Below, one piece after another: positions 1-12,896 of a stretch of 64,000 nucleotides of DNA. Each line of letters opens with the position of its first letter. Within the stretch, counting starts at the first letter, position 1. The stretch spans positions 1,054,001 to 1,118,000 of the forward strand of contig JAHLMK010000018.1 of assembly GCA_019915135.1 (NCBI GenBank). The letters run 5' to 3'. The notes under the pieces are model-generated. The model was not told where the DNA came from. It did not search any database and saw nothing but the letters and a program-made list of their open reading frames with translations. The DNA comes from Strobilurus pachycystidiatus (Eukaryota; Basidiomycota; Agaricomycetes; Agaricales; Physalacriaceae). Made by a program: the position numbers and the translations under genes.

Positions 1-57
1 CCCGACGACGAGCTCGTCGTGGACAGCGTCGAAAGAGTCGCCCCGCCCTTTCAGTGA
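1..57 (+). other. Open stretch at the window edge, possibly the end of an upstream gene or a 5' leader exon
   Basis: Frame 1 is open from the first base to a TGA at 55-57. The segment overlaps a good splice donor (GTGAGT at 54), with an acceptor CAG at 102-104. Joining these sites gives an early stop in frame, so the stretch cannot extend the next protein. It may be the last codons of an upstream gene or a 5' leader exon of the spindle-pole gene. Too little is in the window to decide. Confidence 0.25.
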
Positions 58-107
58 GTGTCCCCTCTATACGCCCTTTCAGTTCCTTCATACTCTCGGC
101 CCAGAAA

Positions 108-3100
108 ATGGCAGCCATGATTACGGAAACGCCTTCAAGGATCTGGCGCAGAATAGAGGCCGTCGACGACCGAGATATGCCATCGCTGCCGTCACTGCCA
201 GGATTTGAGGAGTCGGAGCCGTCGATGGACAGCAGCAGTGCAAGAGACGACGAGAGCCAGCAGGACATGCTCAGCGGCACCGCCATCCACTCCACTCCGG
301 CGGTATCGTCTCACCACAACTCGCGTATCACCTCCAGCACAAACAGCACACAGCGCTTTGCCACCTCACTCGCCCGCTCCAAGCTCTCCCTTTCTGGATC
401 CCGAGGCGTGTCATCATCAAAGAATCGGTCTTACAGCTTCGATGTTAGCGCAATCCCATCACTCCCCGATGTCCAGCCTGAGAGAGGGACTTATCATTTC
501 TCTGAGGAGGAAGAGAGCGAGGAAAGCAAAGAGAGCGGGCGAGATGATGCTGCCGGAAACGAGGACGAAGATGACATTTCTCTATCCGACGCGCTTCAAT
601 CGCTCAGTCGCTCGACCTCGCCATTCCCCGAAGAGGTCCAACCCACCCCGAAAAAGCATTTTGATATCGTGGTACCCCTTCGCTCAGAACCCAAGGTGAG
701 TCACTGCAGCTACAAAGACAGTCACGGCAAAGCTAAACTCATTCCAGCCTTCACCCCTCGATCCATACCGTAATATATCTATGCGTCCGCCTCGTCGCCC
801 GCTATCGCGGACACGAACTCCCTCACTCTCGCATACGGCCATCTCTCCAGATACATCCCCTGGCAACTCCACACCTCATAGTACGCGATCCATGAGCCAT
901 CGGTCATTAGCAGAGTCTCCCTCGACGAGGTCTTCTCGATCTTCCGCAGAGTCACCCCTCCCTGCGGTCTCTATTCCACTTCCTCGGTCTGCCAGTAACT
1001 CTCCAGCCGTGCGACCAGATCGTTCAGACAGCCTGAGCGTCGACTTTTCCGATCGCGCCTCGCCGCCTCGTGAAGCATCAGGCCACTCCGACACCCAATC
1101 CATGGACATGACTGATGCCCACATCTCGCCTATTCGGGATTTGCAATCTGGGGAACAGGAATCTCCTGGGAACCAAGTCAACGTCAATGAGAACCAGGAC
1201 GAACGGGAACCGACGTTCTCCTCAGAGGAGGGAGATACGCATTATCCTACGCGATATGCTCCGCAGACATCTCCGCCCATCCCAAGCAGTGGTAGTCCCT
1301 CACTTTCCATTGCGTTCACGCCAACACCTGCCTTCCCTCGTCCTCGAGCTCGTTTCAATCTCCCTCCGCCACCTCCAGATCTTCTCGCTACACCTAGTCA
1401 GCGTGAGCAGTCCGACGAAGCGCAGCCAGACGAAGACCCTCTCACGCCACATACGCGTCGCAAATCTTTCCTACTGTCCATCGTCAATTCAACCACTCGG
1501 CCTCGCATGAAAATGCCAACGCCTCATCCGCGTCATCGTGTGGACCTCAAAGACGCGTCGCATGCCGTAGGCTCGACGCCTGGTCCATCGAATGGTGTCA
1601 CAAACCTGCAAAGCGCGTTCGGCGGCATCACACCCCTCCCTCGTCCACGTCTTGGTCGGCCATCCCATCCGCTATCTCAAGGCTTTACGGCCTCAGATCC
1701 TGAATCTGACCGCGAAACCTCTCCTTCCAGTTCACGACCAAGTACTTCGACATCATCTGCCAAACCGATGGTACGAAGGGCTTCGCTTGGTACAAGCCCT
1801 GCGGCTTATGACGGAGCCATGGATCGCGCCTCTTTCATCTCTACCGCCTCTTCTCATGACTTGACGACCAACATCAGGGCCAATACGTCCTTTGATCCTG
1901 CTATGGGCTTTGGGGTTGGGGCTCAGGCCACTGGACGGTTCAATGCTGGAAAACTCAACACTTATCTCCATGGCTTGAATCGACGTCTGCAGGAGGAAAA
2001 TGAATTGCTCATTGAGAGGCTGCGTGCTTTGGAGGAAGGAACGGGCGACCAAGGTATGGAAGGCAACGTCAGCACTACGAGCAGCCGACGGCAGAGTGGG
2101 GGTTTCAGTCGTCGCTCAAGTGTGGGACCGTTGGGACTTGGAGATGTCCCGGAGGATGTGGGCGGTGAAGGATGGATGACCGAAAAGGCGGAGTTGGAGG
2201 AGATGGTCGAGGTGTACAAAGATGAGATTGAGAAGAACGTTATTGAGCGCGACGAACTGGAGAAGGCGCTTGAGACGGAGCAACAGGAACGGGCGAGGGA
2301 TCAGGAGCGGTGGAAGGAGCGTATGGTGGAGGTAGAAAAGGGCGTAGAGGGAATCATCGAGGATCTGGAGGGGAAGTTGCTGGATGCTGAGAGTCGTGCC
2401 AAGAAGACCCAAGATGCGAGTCTGCATCGGGCAAAGGAGTTGGAACTTCAGGTGCAGACCTTCCGTGCCGAAATGGACCTCGCGCTGGAGAGGGCGGAGA
2501 AAGCTGAGAGGGCTCTCTCGGATGGGTTGGATCTGGGCAGCGATTTGCAGGAGGCCAACAAACGGATCAGCAACCTCATGAGCGATATGCGGAATTCGAA
2601 TGCTCAGGTGCAGGAGATGGAGGAGGAAGCGGCACGAGCTGATGAACGCATTGAGCAGCTGGAGAAGGATTTCTCGGAGGAGCAGGGCTTGGTCAAGGAG
2701 CTGGAACGCGAGCTGAACACCAAGATGGACGAGCTGGACTCGGAGGCTAAGAAGCTTCGACAAACTCAGGAGGACCTGAACAAAGTAACCGACGAGCTGC
2801 AGGGTACGAAGACCTACGTCTCAGAGCTGGAAGCCGCTGGCAAGGAGGCGGTGGAACGTGCTGAGGGCCTGGAGACTGAGCTCGATGCAGCGAAGGGCGA
2901 GATTCATCACTTGACGGTCGAGGCGGAGGATGCAGAGCAGCGCATAGCAGCCTTGGAGGTTGACGTTGAACAGTCTGCGGAACTTGCGCGACAGATGGAG
3001 GAGGCTTTGGATGCGGCTGAGCACAAGATGAACGAGGACAGTGACGAGGTGATCAAGCTGCGCGGTCAGATTGCGACCCTGGAACGCGAACGTGACCGTG

Positions 3101-5714
3101 CCATGGAGGCGAGTCGACGCGTTTCGGAGCCTTCGCGCAATGATATTCCGCCCGCCGACACTGCGGATGTGGAGGCGCTGGAGGAGGAGTTGGATGACGC
3201 GCATCGCGAGATTGCTCGTCTCAACACGATCATCAACTCTACGCCAGTTCGGAAGACTATGGACAAGGCCAAAGACATGCGGATCGAGATGCTGGAGAAG
3301 GAGAACGAAGCCCTCACGGAGCGGATCAAGACGTGGAAGTACAACACTTCTGACTTTGCGACACCCGGCAAGAATATGAACCTGAGCGGTGTTTCCCCAG
3401 CTCAGCGCCGGATGTCAATACAACTGAGGACCCCCAGGACACCAGGAGGACCTCTGAAGGATGTAAGCACTGTCACCTCTCGTTGCAAGCTTTTGACTCA
3501 TTCATCTTCTAGCTTACATGGCTTCAAAACGCCACTGGAGATGGCGAGTTTACTCCTCTGATGGCCGAGATTTCGCGCTTGCACCATGAGCTCGATCGTG
3601 CGAATGAGAGCGTCGACGATAAATTGGACCGGCTCGAAGATGCGGGACTTGGTGTTGTAGAGCTGACGCGGAAACTGGACGACGCTAGGTCAAGGATCGT
3701 TTCCTTGGAGGACGAGATAGCTCGGTTGTCTCGCAAGGAGGACCGCAGGGCACACAGGCTGGAGAGGTTGAGATGCCAGAAGTGTTTGACCAAAGTGCGG
3801 TTCTCTGATGCAGATGAGAGGTATGCCGTCTTCGCGACAGCCAAGGAATTTTCACTTAATGCTTATGTAGCTCTGTCGACATCTCACGCTCCGCCATGGC
3901 TACCGAGCCTCCGACGCCACCGACAAGGACCACCGAAGCGTTGAGGAGCAATCTTCGTACCGTGAACTCGCAGCTCGCATCCATGAAACGCGACTGGGAG
4001 CAGGAACGCCAGCAGCTCGTCAACGAGAAAGCTGTTCTTCAGGACGTTGCCAATCACCTCAAGGACAAAATTCGCAGTGCAGCGGAAGAAGCTGCGAATG
4101 CCAAGCAATCAGAGAAGAACGGACAAGTTCACCGAAGTGACATACAAACGGTGAGTAGTATATTGCATGCGCATGAGAGTATCTACTGACCTTGGTTTGT
4201 GACAGGATTTGGACAAGGCGAAGCGCACAATCGCTGATCTCGAGGATGCGCTCAAGGCTGAGCGCGCCCAGCTGCGTGTCTTCACAGTTGAGCAAAGGCG
4301 GGTATCTCAAGAGCGGGAGAACGTCCTGGCTCAGCTCCGTAGGACCGAGACTGTGAGTCACCCGATGAGCAACTTAATAGGCATATCTCTGATCCTTCAT
4401 CTAGGACATGGATGACGTCAAGCAGCAGCTGCAGCGATTCAAGAAGCAGAATTATGACATGGAGAAGGAGCTGCGAGGTTTGTGATCCACTCAAAGTCGC
4501 CCGCGGAGCTGACTTTACTTCATCAGAGAATGCCAACGTCGAACAGAAAGCAAGATTGCTCGAGGGCCGAGTTGCCGAAAATGCTGAGACCATTGAGCAA
4601 CTACGACAAGAGCGTTCTTTGCTGGCCAATGACCACAAGTCTCTCCAGAAGAAGTTCACGGAAGTGTCTGAGGTATGGTCAAATTTCGCCCTGCAACTTG
4701 CTTACTGAGTCTTGACCATCCAGCACGCCAATCGCCTTCGAGACAAGCATTCTTCCTCGCAGAAGTCGCACGACAATCGGCGCCACCAGCTTGACTTGCA
4801 CTTGGGCGAGATGGCGGAGCTCCGTCGGGCACTATCGGACCAGGCAGAAGAGCTCCATCGTGTCGAAGCTGACAAGAAGCGTATTTCAGCAGAACGCACC
4901 GAGGTGTCGAGCACAGTGGCAGCGCTTGAAGCCGACCTAAGACGAGTTAAGAAGAATGCAGAAGCGTTTGGACGTGACCTCAAGATGCTCAGAGGCGAGA
5001 AAGAGCGTGCAGAGCTTAAACAGAAGGACGATTTGGCGAAAGCTCACCGGGCGAAGAAACAATCGGATGCGCAAATACGAGTGCTCAATGAGCAGGTTGA
5101 CGCGCATAAGATGAAGGCTTTCAAGTTCAAGGACCTTTTCGAGAAGCATGTTTGCGCGGTGTGAGTTTTTCCTTCCTGTTATATTACGCTGTTTTTTGAC
5201 GCCCATCTAGCGACGATACACAATTTTCAGTCATCAAGCTACAGCACAATAAGGAATGCAAAGGTCTCATCGTTCAGATAAGATACTTGAAGGCGAAGTT
5301 CACCCGCGAAGCAACCTTGCGCTTCGATCTGGTGTATCAGAAGCACTATCTTATGGCTTTGCTTGGCCGCTTGGAGAAGAGGTCAGTCTTTACTTTACTC
5401 GAGTTCTGATAAGCACTGAGCAAAGAGGGTTGCAGTGAGCAGACGATCTTCTCGGCCATCTCGAAGATAGGCTTCCCAGCCAAGCCACTACCAGCACCGA
5501 CGCGACAGCGCCGTAAACTCAAGAGTGTGGCACTCATGTTCGTCTTTATGTCGAGAATACGGTGAGGAGTCTCCGCTATTTCTCTGTTGAATTAGATTTC
5601 TGACGATTCTGTGACAGGCGTAGCAGCGAGGAATGGAACCGACAATGTGAATCAAAGGAGGCGGTAGCAGCAGCACTGCAGGATGTGCGAAAGCGCCGGA
5701 TGGCCCGCTCATAA
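108..5714 (+). CDS. PACT-domain coiled-coil protein, probable spindle pole body gamma-tubulin complex receptor (Pcp1/Spc110/pericentrin type)
   Basis: Eleven exons join in frame: 108-695, 748-3462, 3513-3820, 3871-4150, 4206-4352, 4405-4477, 4527-4672, 4724-5160, 5211-5381, 5436-5561 and 5618-5714, giving about 1,695 residues. The first third is Ser/Pro-rich and probably disordered. From about position 1930 the protein is almost continuous heptad-rich coiled coil. The last three exons encode a PACT-like centrosome-targeting domain, with the LIVQIRYLKAKFTRE block, then LVYQKHYL and IGFPAKPLP, and a basic tail. In this family PACT anchors the protein at the spindle pole and an N-terminal CM1 motif recruits the gamma-tubulin complex. 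A short segment near 1948-2025 (GKLNTYLHGLNRRLQEENE) resembles CM1, but weakly. ATG 117 is an alternative start. The PACT call is firm; the Pcp1 orthology is inferred. Confidence 0.85.
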
Positions 5715-6094
5715 TCTACTTGGACATTCTCATAGATCTAAGATCATATCTTGTATGACTTTGTATAATTGTACTTCTTCGTATACTTATTTTCACCCTT
5801 TACAATCTCATTTTGGCTTTCCACTTGCTGTGAACACTGAAAGCAACACTGTTTTTCGACCTCATGAAGTCCTAGATGATTTCATCGACGACAAGACCCC
5901 CGTCCTCCAATTGACCAATTCTACGGGCACATGGAATGTTTGAGGCCAACGCTTTTTTTAAAGAAAAGTTGCACAGCGGGGCTCCCGAATGAAGACGGCG
6001 GTCGAGAGTCGGGAGGCGCGATCACCCGCCATACATCACGAGGCATAACCTCGGAACCTAACCCTACGGCAAATCCTTTTCTGCCGAGTTCGTC

Positions 6095-7129
6095 ATGGCC
6101 AGCATGTACCTCCGACGCGGGGGTGCCGTTCTCGACGCTCATTTCCACTCATTTCGCCGGTGTCAGCGCCCTTCTCTTGGCCTATATCGCTATCTCTCAT
6201 CCCTACCACCGCGGCAGCAACAAGAACCGCCAAAAACGCGCCTTAAGATCCCGGACACCATACGCGAAAACATATACACTATCCCCAATGCCCTCACGGT
6301 CTCGAGAATAGTGGCATGTCCCGTTCTCGGCTGGTCAATCCTTCACGGCAACTTTGAGTTGGCCACATCCTTGCTTGCCTTTGCCGGTCTCACCGATCTG
6401 GTCTGCTCTCGTGTTTGTCTACTTGAACACCGTTTTGAACTCAGTCTGAAAGGCAGACGGATATCTGGCGCGGAGATTCAAAATGCGCTCTGTTTTGGGC
6501 ACGATATTAGACCCAGCAGCGGACAAGGCCTTGATGACAACATTGACGGTTACCCTGTCCATGGGTGGATACATTCCAGGTGTGTACTTTTGTATACTGT
6601 CTTCCAGGAGGTTTCTAAGTGTGAGCAGTGCCGCTTGCCGTTATTATCATTGGGCGTGATGTCCTCCTGTCCATTTCGGCATTCGTAATTCGGTATAAGT
6701 CCCTACCAGAACCGGCATGTCCTTCCTTCGAGCTGACCGCGTAATGGACTAATGGCATCTCTAGAAAACCTTTGCGCGGTATTGGGATTTTGGCATACCC
6801 TCCGTTGAGGTGCGGCCGACAGAAATCAGCAAGGTATCGTTTCGTTGCGTCTTGAAGGATCTTACTGATTCCCGCAGTGGAATACCGCCCTACAACTCAT
6901 TCTCATGGGCACGACTACCTTTGCGCAACTACTGCCAGCCAACCTTCCTTATGTCGACCTTGGTATGACCGGATTTCAGTACGTGGAATAGTTTACTTCT
7001 AAACGATCCTCGGTCTGAGCTCTTCATAGATGGCTAGTCGGCGCCACGACCATAGCCAGTGGGGCTTCGTATATGTTTTCGTCCAATGCCGTTCGTGTAC
7101 TCGGTAGAAAAGGCACTGGCAAATCTTGA
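6095..7129 (+). CDS. CRD1: Cardiolipin synthase (CDP-alcohol phosphatidyltransferase), mitochondrial
   Basis: Six exons (6095-6400, 6453-6579, 6629-6714, 6765-6833, 6878-6978, 7030-7129) give 262 residues. The N-terminus is Arg/Ser-rich and looks like a mitochondrial presequence. The CDP-alcohol phosphatidyltransferase signature spans exons 1 and 2: DGYLARR, then GTILDPAADK, which supplies the metal-binding aspartates. Hydrophobic segments follow, as expected for an inner-membrane enzyme joining CDP-diacylglycerol and phosphatidylglycerol into cardiolipin. YKSLPEP and KTFARYWDFG, either side of intron 3, also read as expected for cardiolipin synthase. Two introns are unusual: intron 1 has a weak GTCTGC donor, and intron 3 (6715-6764) is GC-AG. 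Both choices are set by keeping the conserved reading frame. Confidence 0.9.
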
Positions 7130-7176
7130 TTGCATTTGACGGGAACATGATAACATCCAGGTCGTTGACAAATCTT

Positions 7177-9486
7177 TCAGATCTGGTACCGGAAGTGCGG
7201 ATGCAGGTATCCTAGTTCTTCGGTCTGTCGAGGCGTCAAGCCCTCCAGTCTGTAATCCCGCTCCCCGCGGTCACGTTTGGCATTCTCTCTGGCAACATAT
7301 AGTGCGCCGATGATAATGAGAACACAGACCGTGCTGGACGTCGCCAAGTTCAAGGAATTACCCTTGTGGTAGTCGGGCGCATCATTGGGAAGATACGTCC
7401 ACACGCTGAACACGGCACAGTAAGCACAACGACGCGTTTTCGACAGAGGGACGCCTACGCGATGACAGAACCAAGTGCCCCGATTCCTACTTTCACATCA
7501 GAACGCGATTCTTTCTGTTACGAGGTTAGATCTGCAAACCAGGAATTATGGCAGTCGTAACAGCGCGTATAGTGTCTGGCGCTGCGTTGTCTGTGCCCCA
7601 TACAAGGAGCATAGGTCCGGACGGACTTCCTCCTGCAATCGACAAGAAACACGCTGCATATCTGCATAGGACGTTCAGAACGGTGCCAGTAACGAAGGCT
7701 TGTACATGTCGACTTGCCTGGCATGGGGATTTTTGGTCCCGACAGCAATGGCATACCCCGAGACTATAAGAATCCCGGAAAGCAGGATATTGAGAGCTCT
7801 CTGCCTCATCCTAAAACTAAGGTATGCGCTGAATAACGCCCAGACAGCTCCGACTACATATGGAAGTACAGTTCGAAGTTGTGCCTCCACTGTGGCTAGA
7901 TGAAAGGTACGTATAAAAACGCGGGAGCCTGAGGGCTGGACTAAATCAGCGTACTAAAATTACCCACTGAAAATATGACCATCAGTTCGCAACTCAGTGA
8001 ACCGGTTTGGCCACTTACGGGTGCGTATGACAGTAGGTATAAATAGACTTAGGCCTTGGAAAGATATATTGATCATCAAGTAACACACCGAGCAGATGGC
8101 GGTCTTGAGAAGTTCGATGTATGTAAGACAAGTGATAACCTTGAGAATGTAGATGTTGTACGCACGTTGATATTGAATGCTCTGATGATCAAGCGAAGTG
8201 ATGTTCTCTCCCGTCTTCCACCTGTCTTCATGACTTGATCCGCATCGATACGCGCCAATGCCAGTGCACGCTCGTCTTCGTTCAACAAGCGGCTGTACTG
8301 TGGATCTCCCGGAATGATGAAGATAGACAGAAGACCAAAACCTGTCGTGATAATGCCTGTATGTGTTAATGAGACTCAGCGCTCGACGGCGTCTCTGCGC
8401 CGCTACCGTACCTTCAATGAGAAAGATTTTGCGCCACGATGTCACGGGTCCCATATCTCGCAACGATAACAATCCAGAGGCCAAGAGACCACCAACTATT
8501 TCCACGGATGAGGGCGTTCAATTCAGTTGCATGTGTCAAAGACCCACATGCACCGGCCAGCGCGGGGGACAAACCAAAGAATATCCCAATGCGCAGGACG
8601 AGTTCTGATCGACGATAATACTGTCCTGGAGATATCAGTGGCGAACTCTCGCTCAAAAGGCGATGATAAACGAACACGAGACATGATATATGTCAATCCC
8701 GACTGACTCGGAAATGATTGAGTTTCTGAGGTTTAGTGCACTCCATAGGATGATCGAACACACCAATGTTCCCCCTTCAGCCATACCTAAGAGTACTCGC
8801 GTCGCGAGGAGCTGTGAGTACGAATGTATGAAGGCGGTGCTGATGGAGACTGCCCCAAAGGTGGTAACCATGCCAGCGAGCCATATGCTGCCAAAATGCT
8901 TCAACGCAAGGTTGGAGGGTATCTCGCAAGCTATATACTGACGGCAGTGTCAGACCCAAAATGAGAGAAAGTTGATGGTTCTCACAAAGACGTAGAAGAG
9001 TGTCAACGCTACATTGTAATCATAGCCCAGAAGCCCGAGATCTTTTTCAATGCCTGATGAGCTCGTCGGCGATGTTACGTGGATTAAGTGAAGAGCGTGA
9101 TGCAAACCCGCGATCTTGGCATTTCCTTGAACCATTCGGATGTAAGTATCAGTCTCGCAGGTCAAGCCGAGGTCGGAGGAAGCCTACCTATCGCAGTCCT
9201 GTGAAGCGAAGAGGTCGCAAGAAGGTGACATATAAATTAGATATCGCTCACCTGTCAATGAAGTTCATGCAATCTGAGAAGTGTCATCGAGTGCGCCACA
9301 TCATTATTGAGCGCAGAACGTACAGATCAGAGTGAACAAGGGAAGAAGAGCCCAATCCAGTTTTCTCAAGAGACGCTTCTCAGCCTCGATTGAGATAGAG
9401 GGATTGTCTGACGATTCTGGCTCGCACAATTTTTCACCTTCAGAGTTACGGGGGCTGAAAGACATGGGAGGTAGCTCCTGTAACAT
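7177..9486 (-). CDS. MFS transporter, anion:cation symporter family (allantoate/nicotinate permease-like), copy A
   Basis: About fifteen short exons can be joined in frame from ATG 9486 to the stop at 7177. The protein reads as a complete 12-helix ACS-family permease: a charged cytosolic N-terminus, LDWALLPLFTLI (helix 1), FIDRTAIGNAKIAG, GYDYNVALTLFYVF, ATRVLLGMAEGGTL in the conserved signature helix, TSWRKIFLIEG, WGTDNAAPDT and a C-terminal cytosolic tail ending in HFRYQI. The family imports small organic anions such as allantoate, nicotinate and ureidosuccinate with protons; the substrate here cannot be read from sequence. It lies downstream of, and in the same orientation as, a close paralogue at 10742-12896. 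Unusual features are an 11-nt exon (9188-9198), an 18-nt exon (9108-9125) and a GC-AG intron (7662-7717). Confidence 0.85.
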
Positions 9487-10741
9487 TACCAGGCTCAAGG
9501 TCTTATGACTGTCCGAGCCTCCTTTCCCAAGGAACAGCTCGTGACTGAGTTAGTTCCCACTGGCATATGACTGATTCACAGTTTGAAAACACGATGTTTA
9601 CAGTTCGAGATCCTACATGCCAGACAGCTGGGCACGGTTCGCCGAGGAGAGAACCGGTTTCTACAAGGAGATGGTGTCTTCGTATCGGGATGCTGGCATG
9701 TCCGTGCGCGATTGTTGTCGTCAACTCTGATGTGGTCGACCAGGTGAGTGAGTCTCCTGTCAAGTTCGAGGGCAATGATGTCATAGTTCATCTTGAGTTT
9801 ACTCACCGATTGAAGCCTGATTACTGTAAAGCCGTTCGCGCGCTGACCCTCCATCATTTTCAGTTGAGAACGTCTGCCTGCGGCAGTCTACGCGAGCGAC
9901 GTGTGTCGCGATGTTCCACGTCCTTGGCATCCTCGCTGTTCGGCCATTCAGCTAGGCCGGATGGAGTCCTTGCGTTGTTTCCCTAATTGAACGCCTCGGT
10001 GTGTTCGACTCTGTGATCCGCGTCCCTAGCCTGCGTAAATCCCCTGGGTCAACAAAATAGACCTCGAAATTTTCGTATGGACCTTACCATGTCCCGTCCT
10101 TTAGACTTCGAACGCCGGTTTTGTCCTCGTTCTCATTTGTATCGATGTTCTATAAGGTCTCGGGTGTACCTATAGATGCGGTGATTAGTCCGCCCGCAAC
10201 CAAACGCAAGGTATATCGGTCCTTGTCCTTTCGACAATGGAAGTCTCCCACTGTCTAACTGACCACAGCCGGCTCATACGTGAAACTCAACGCACCGCCG
10301 CATGCACGACCGTCCAAGACTTGCGCCAGTAGATACGTACCGAGAAGTTCTGTCGAGGACTTGCGCATTCTCGTCCTCCGAGGCCCGCGGTTTGATTCCG
10401 CCATTGTGGATTTACCGACACCCAGGGAAGCCCTCGTTAGCAGCGCCAATATGAGCAAGGAGGCGGGTGTCTACAGTGTACTTACAGTGTAGTAGTATTC
10501 CTTGGGTACCTGCTGAGATCCTACCGCCAAAACTCAGACGAACAAGGTAACATGGAGTAACATCCTACTTAGGTTGAAGTTCAGTCAACTACTTACGATG
10601 GACCCGCGGCCATCGCTCCCTTTCTTCTTTCGCAACGGAAAGCTGATATGTTAAGACCTGATTAAACCCAAATGATATCCCATAACTTGAAGTTAATAAA
10701 CAGTATAGTATAGTACGTGTAGGCGAGACTGCAGACATTGA
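9487..10741. other. Intergenic region between the two MFS genes
   Basis: No reading frame here joins into a plausible protein. The open frames near 9567-9986 and 10255-10458 lack recognisable motifs, good splice pairs or a paralogue in the window. The stretch must hold the promoter of MFS copy A and the 3' end of copy B, but no specific site could be assigned. Confidence 0.5.
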
Positions 10742-12896
10742 TCATAGCTGATACCGGAAATTGGGGTGCTTGTAGCCCAAGTCCACGGCCTCCTGCTCGG
10801 ACTTGTCCTTCAGTCGGTAGTCTCTCTCGCCACGTTCACGCTTCGCGTTCTCCCAACGGATGTAGATAGCCCCACCAATGACCATGACCATGACTGCGCT
10901 GGTGGTTGCAACGTTGAGGAGACTTCCTTTCCTGAAATGCGGGGCATCCTTGGGCAGATAGGTCCATACACTACGAGTTAAATCAATTCATGCATCAGTC
11001 GAGGATGACAACGAGGACTTACGCGATAACAGCGCCAATCGTCCCGATACCTGGTCAACTTGTCAGTGGATGTAAATGAAAGGAACTGGTAACCGACTGG
11101 GAATAAGGGCAGAGGTAGTCGCACGCATGGTATCGGGAGATGCATTGTCTGTTCCCCAGGCGATAATTGCAGGGGCAGAAGGAACAAGACCCATTATACA
11201 GAGGAAACATGCCGCGTAACTGCAAAGGATAGGGTTAAAATTGAATTTGTCGCAACACTGCCAGACTCACCGAGCGTGATGGTTATCGGTGGAAACAGCA
11301 ATGATATATCCAGCCCAGACAAGCGGGATGGTCATCATGATAGCTGCCGATCGCAGGCGGATTCGGTATCCGGTGTACGAAACAAAGACGGCCCAGAATG
11401 CTCCGACCACATACGGGGGTACGGACCTCAATTGTACTTGCACAACAGCTTTGAAAGATGAATGTCAACGGAAAGAGTGTAAAAGATAAGAAACATACTG
11501 TAGTGGCCAACTGAGCAAAGATCAGATCTTCAGACATCGGAAAATGGGACAAGGGAACTCACGTCCGGAAATGACAGTGGGCATGAACAGGCTGAGACCT
11601 TGGAACGAGATGTTGACAAACAGATACAAGACAGAGCAGAGAACGGTCTGACGAAGCAACAAGTCAGCTCGACGTCGAAGATAGCGACAAACAGGTCCCT
11701 CACGTTGAAGTTCAAAGACCTCCAGATGAGTTTCCAGGTCGTGCCTTCTTTAGCACCGTGATTCTTGACGGTTCTATCGGCATCGATGCGCCTGAGGGCA
11801 AGTTCACGCTCCTCCTCGTTCAACATCCGAGTCTTCTCGGGATCCGTTGGGATGAAGAAGATGCCAAGGATACCGAAACCGGTGGTGATGATGCCTGTTC
11901 AAAGATGATCAAGAAGAATACATCACGCGACGCCTCAATGTGATTACCTTCAACGAGGAAGATTTTGCGCCATGAGGTGACGGTGCCGATGTCATTGACA
12001 GACAACAAACCGGAAGCGAGGAGGCCACCGACTGCGAAGAGTAATCAACACAAGTCAAACAGACTGGGACTATTCGATACTTACATGCTCCTGCAATGCA
12101 AGGCGCAGTGCCAAAGAAGATACCAATCCTCAAAACCAGTTCATGCCGACGATAGTAACGGGAGAGGATGTACGTGAGGCCCGGCTGTCGTATGGTAATG
12201 AGGACAACATCGAGAAGACAAAGACAGAATAGCTTACCAGAGTACCACCCTCAGCAATACCCAAGAAAACTCGTGTAATGATGAGGCCAGAATAGCTGTG
12301 GACAAAGGCGGTAGAAAGGCTGACGACACCGAACAAGATGATGAGAAAGGCCATCGAGACGGATCCGAATCTCTTGAGAGCCAAGTTGGCTGGCACCTCA
12401 AAGAAGATGAACTGTGGTGAACAACGTGATTCAGCAGTTTTTCCCAAACATAAATGAAAGGGACCTACGAAGATGTAGAAGACGGTAAGAGCAATGTTGT
12501 AGTCGTAACCCTTCATTCCTAGGTCTTTCTCGATACCTGATCAGAGTGAGAAATGACAGTCGTCAAGAGGTCACAGACTCCGCTCACCAGCAACCTTGGC
12601 ATTTCCTGCATCCGTAGAATTAGCGAAGGATCACTCTCGGCGAAATGGTCAGCTCACCGATAGCAGTCCGGTCAATGAAATTGAGGCAGTCTAGCAGACG
12701 GCGTCAGGACAAGTAGCGTGTGCCTACTCGGACTCACAGATCAAGGTAGCCATGGGCAGTAGGATCCAGTCAAGTTTTCGTACAAGCTTTTTCTCGGCAA
12801 TGGGGTCGATGCCATCGTTACTGTGCAAGACTGGCGACTCAGCATCGCCAAGCGACGCCTTTTCGACGCTGACGTCGGCTTTGGATGAGACAGACA
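10742..12896 (-). CDS. MFS transporter, anion:cation symporter family (allantoate/nicotinate permease-like), copy B
   Basis: The gene starts at ATG 12896 (MSVSSKADVS) and ends at TGA 10742-10744 after KHPNFRYQL. It has the same exon order as copy A and aligns with it throughout: LDWILLPMATLI, FIDRTAIGNAK, GYDYNIALTVFYIF, ITRVFLGIAEGGTLPGLTY, YYRRHELVLRIGIFFG, TSWRKIFLVEG, HHARYAACFL, WGTDNASPDTMRA and a conserved C-terminal tail. The reading frame is intact. Unlike copy A, the FIDRTAIG segment lies in one exon, and the intron after HHAR has a normal GT donor. The pair is a tandem duplication with clear divergence. Substrate unknown; the ACS-family assignment is secure. Confidence 0.85.

Noticed and set aside
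2116..2763. A 215-codon minus-strand Leu-rich frame
   Set aside because: It lies opposite the coiled-coil region of the PACT protein, and Leu-rich antisense frames are expected from Glu/Lys-rich coding.
9567..9986. A 139-codon plus-strand frame between the MFS genes
   Set aside because: No domain or homologous segment, and the region is a plausible promoter; treated as chance.
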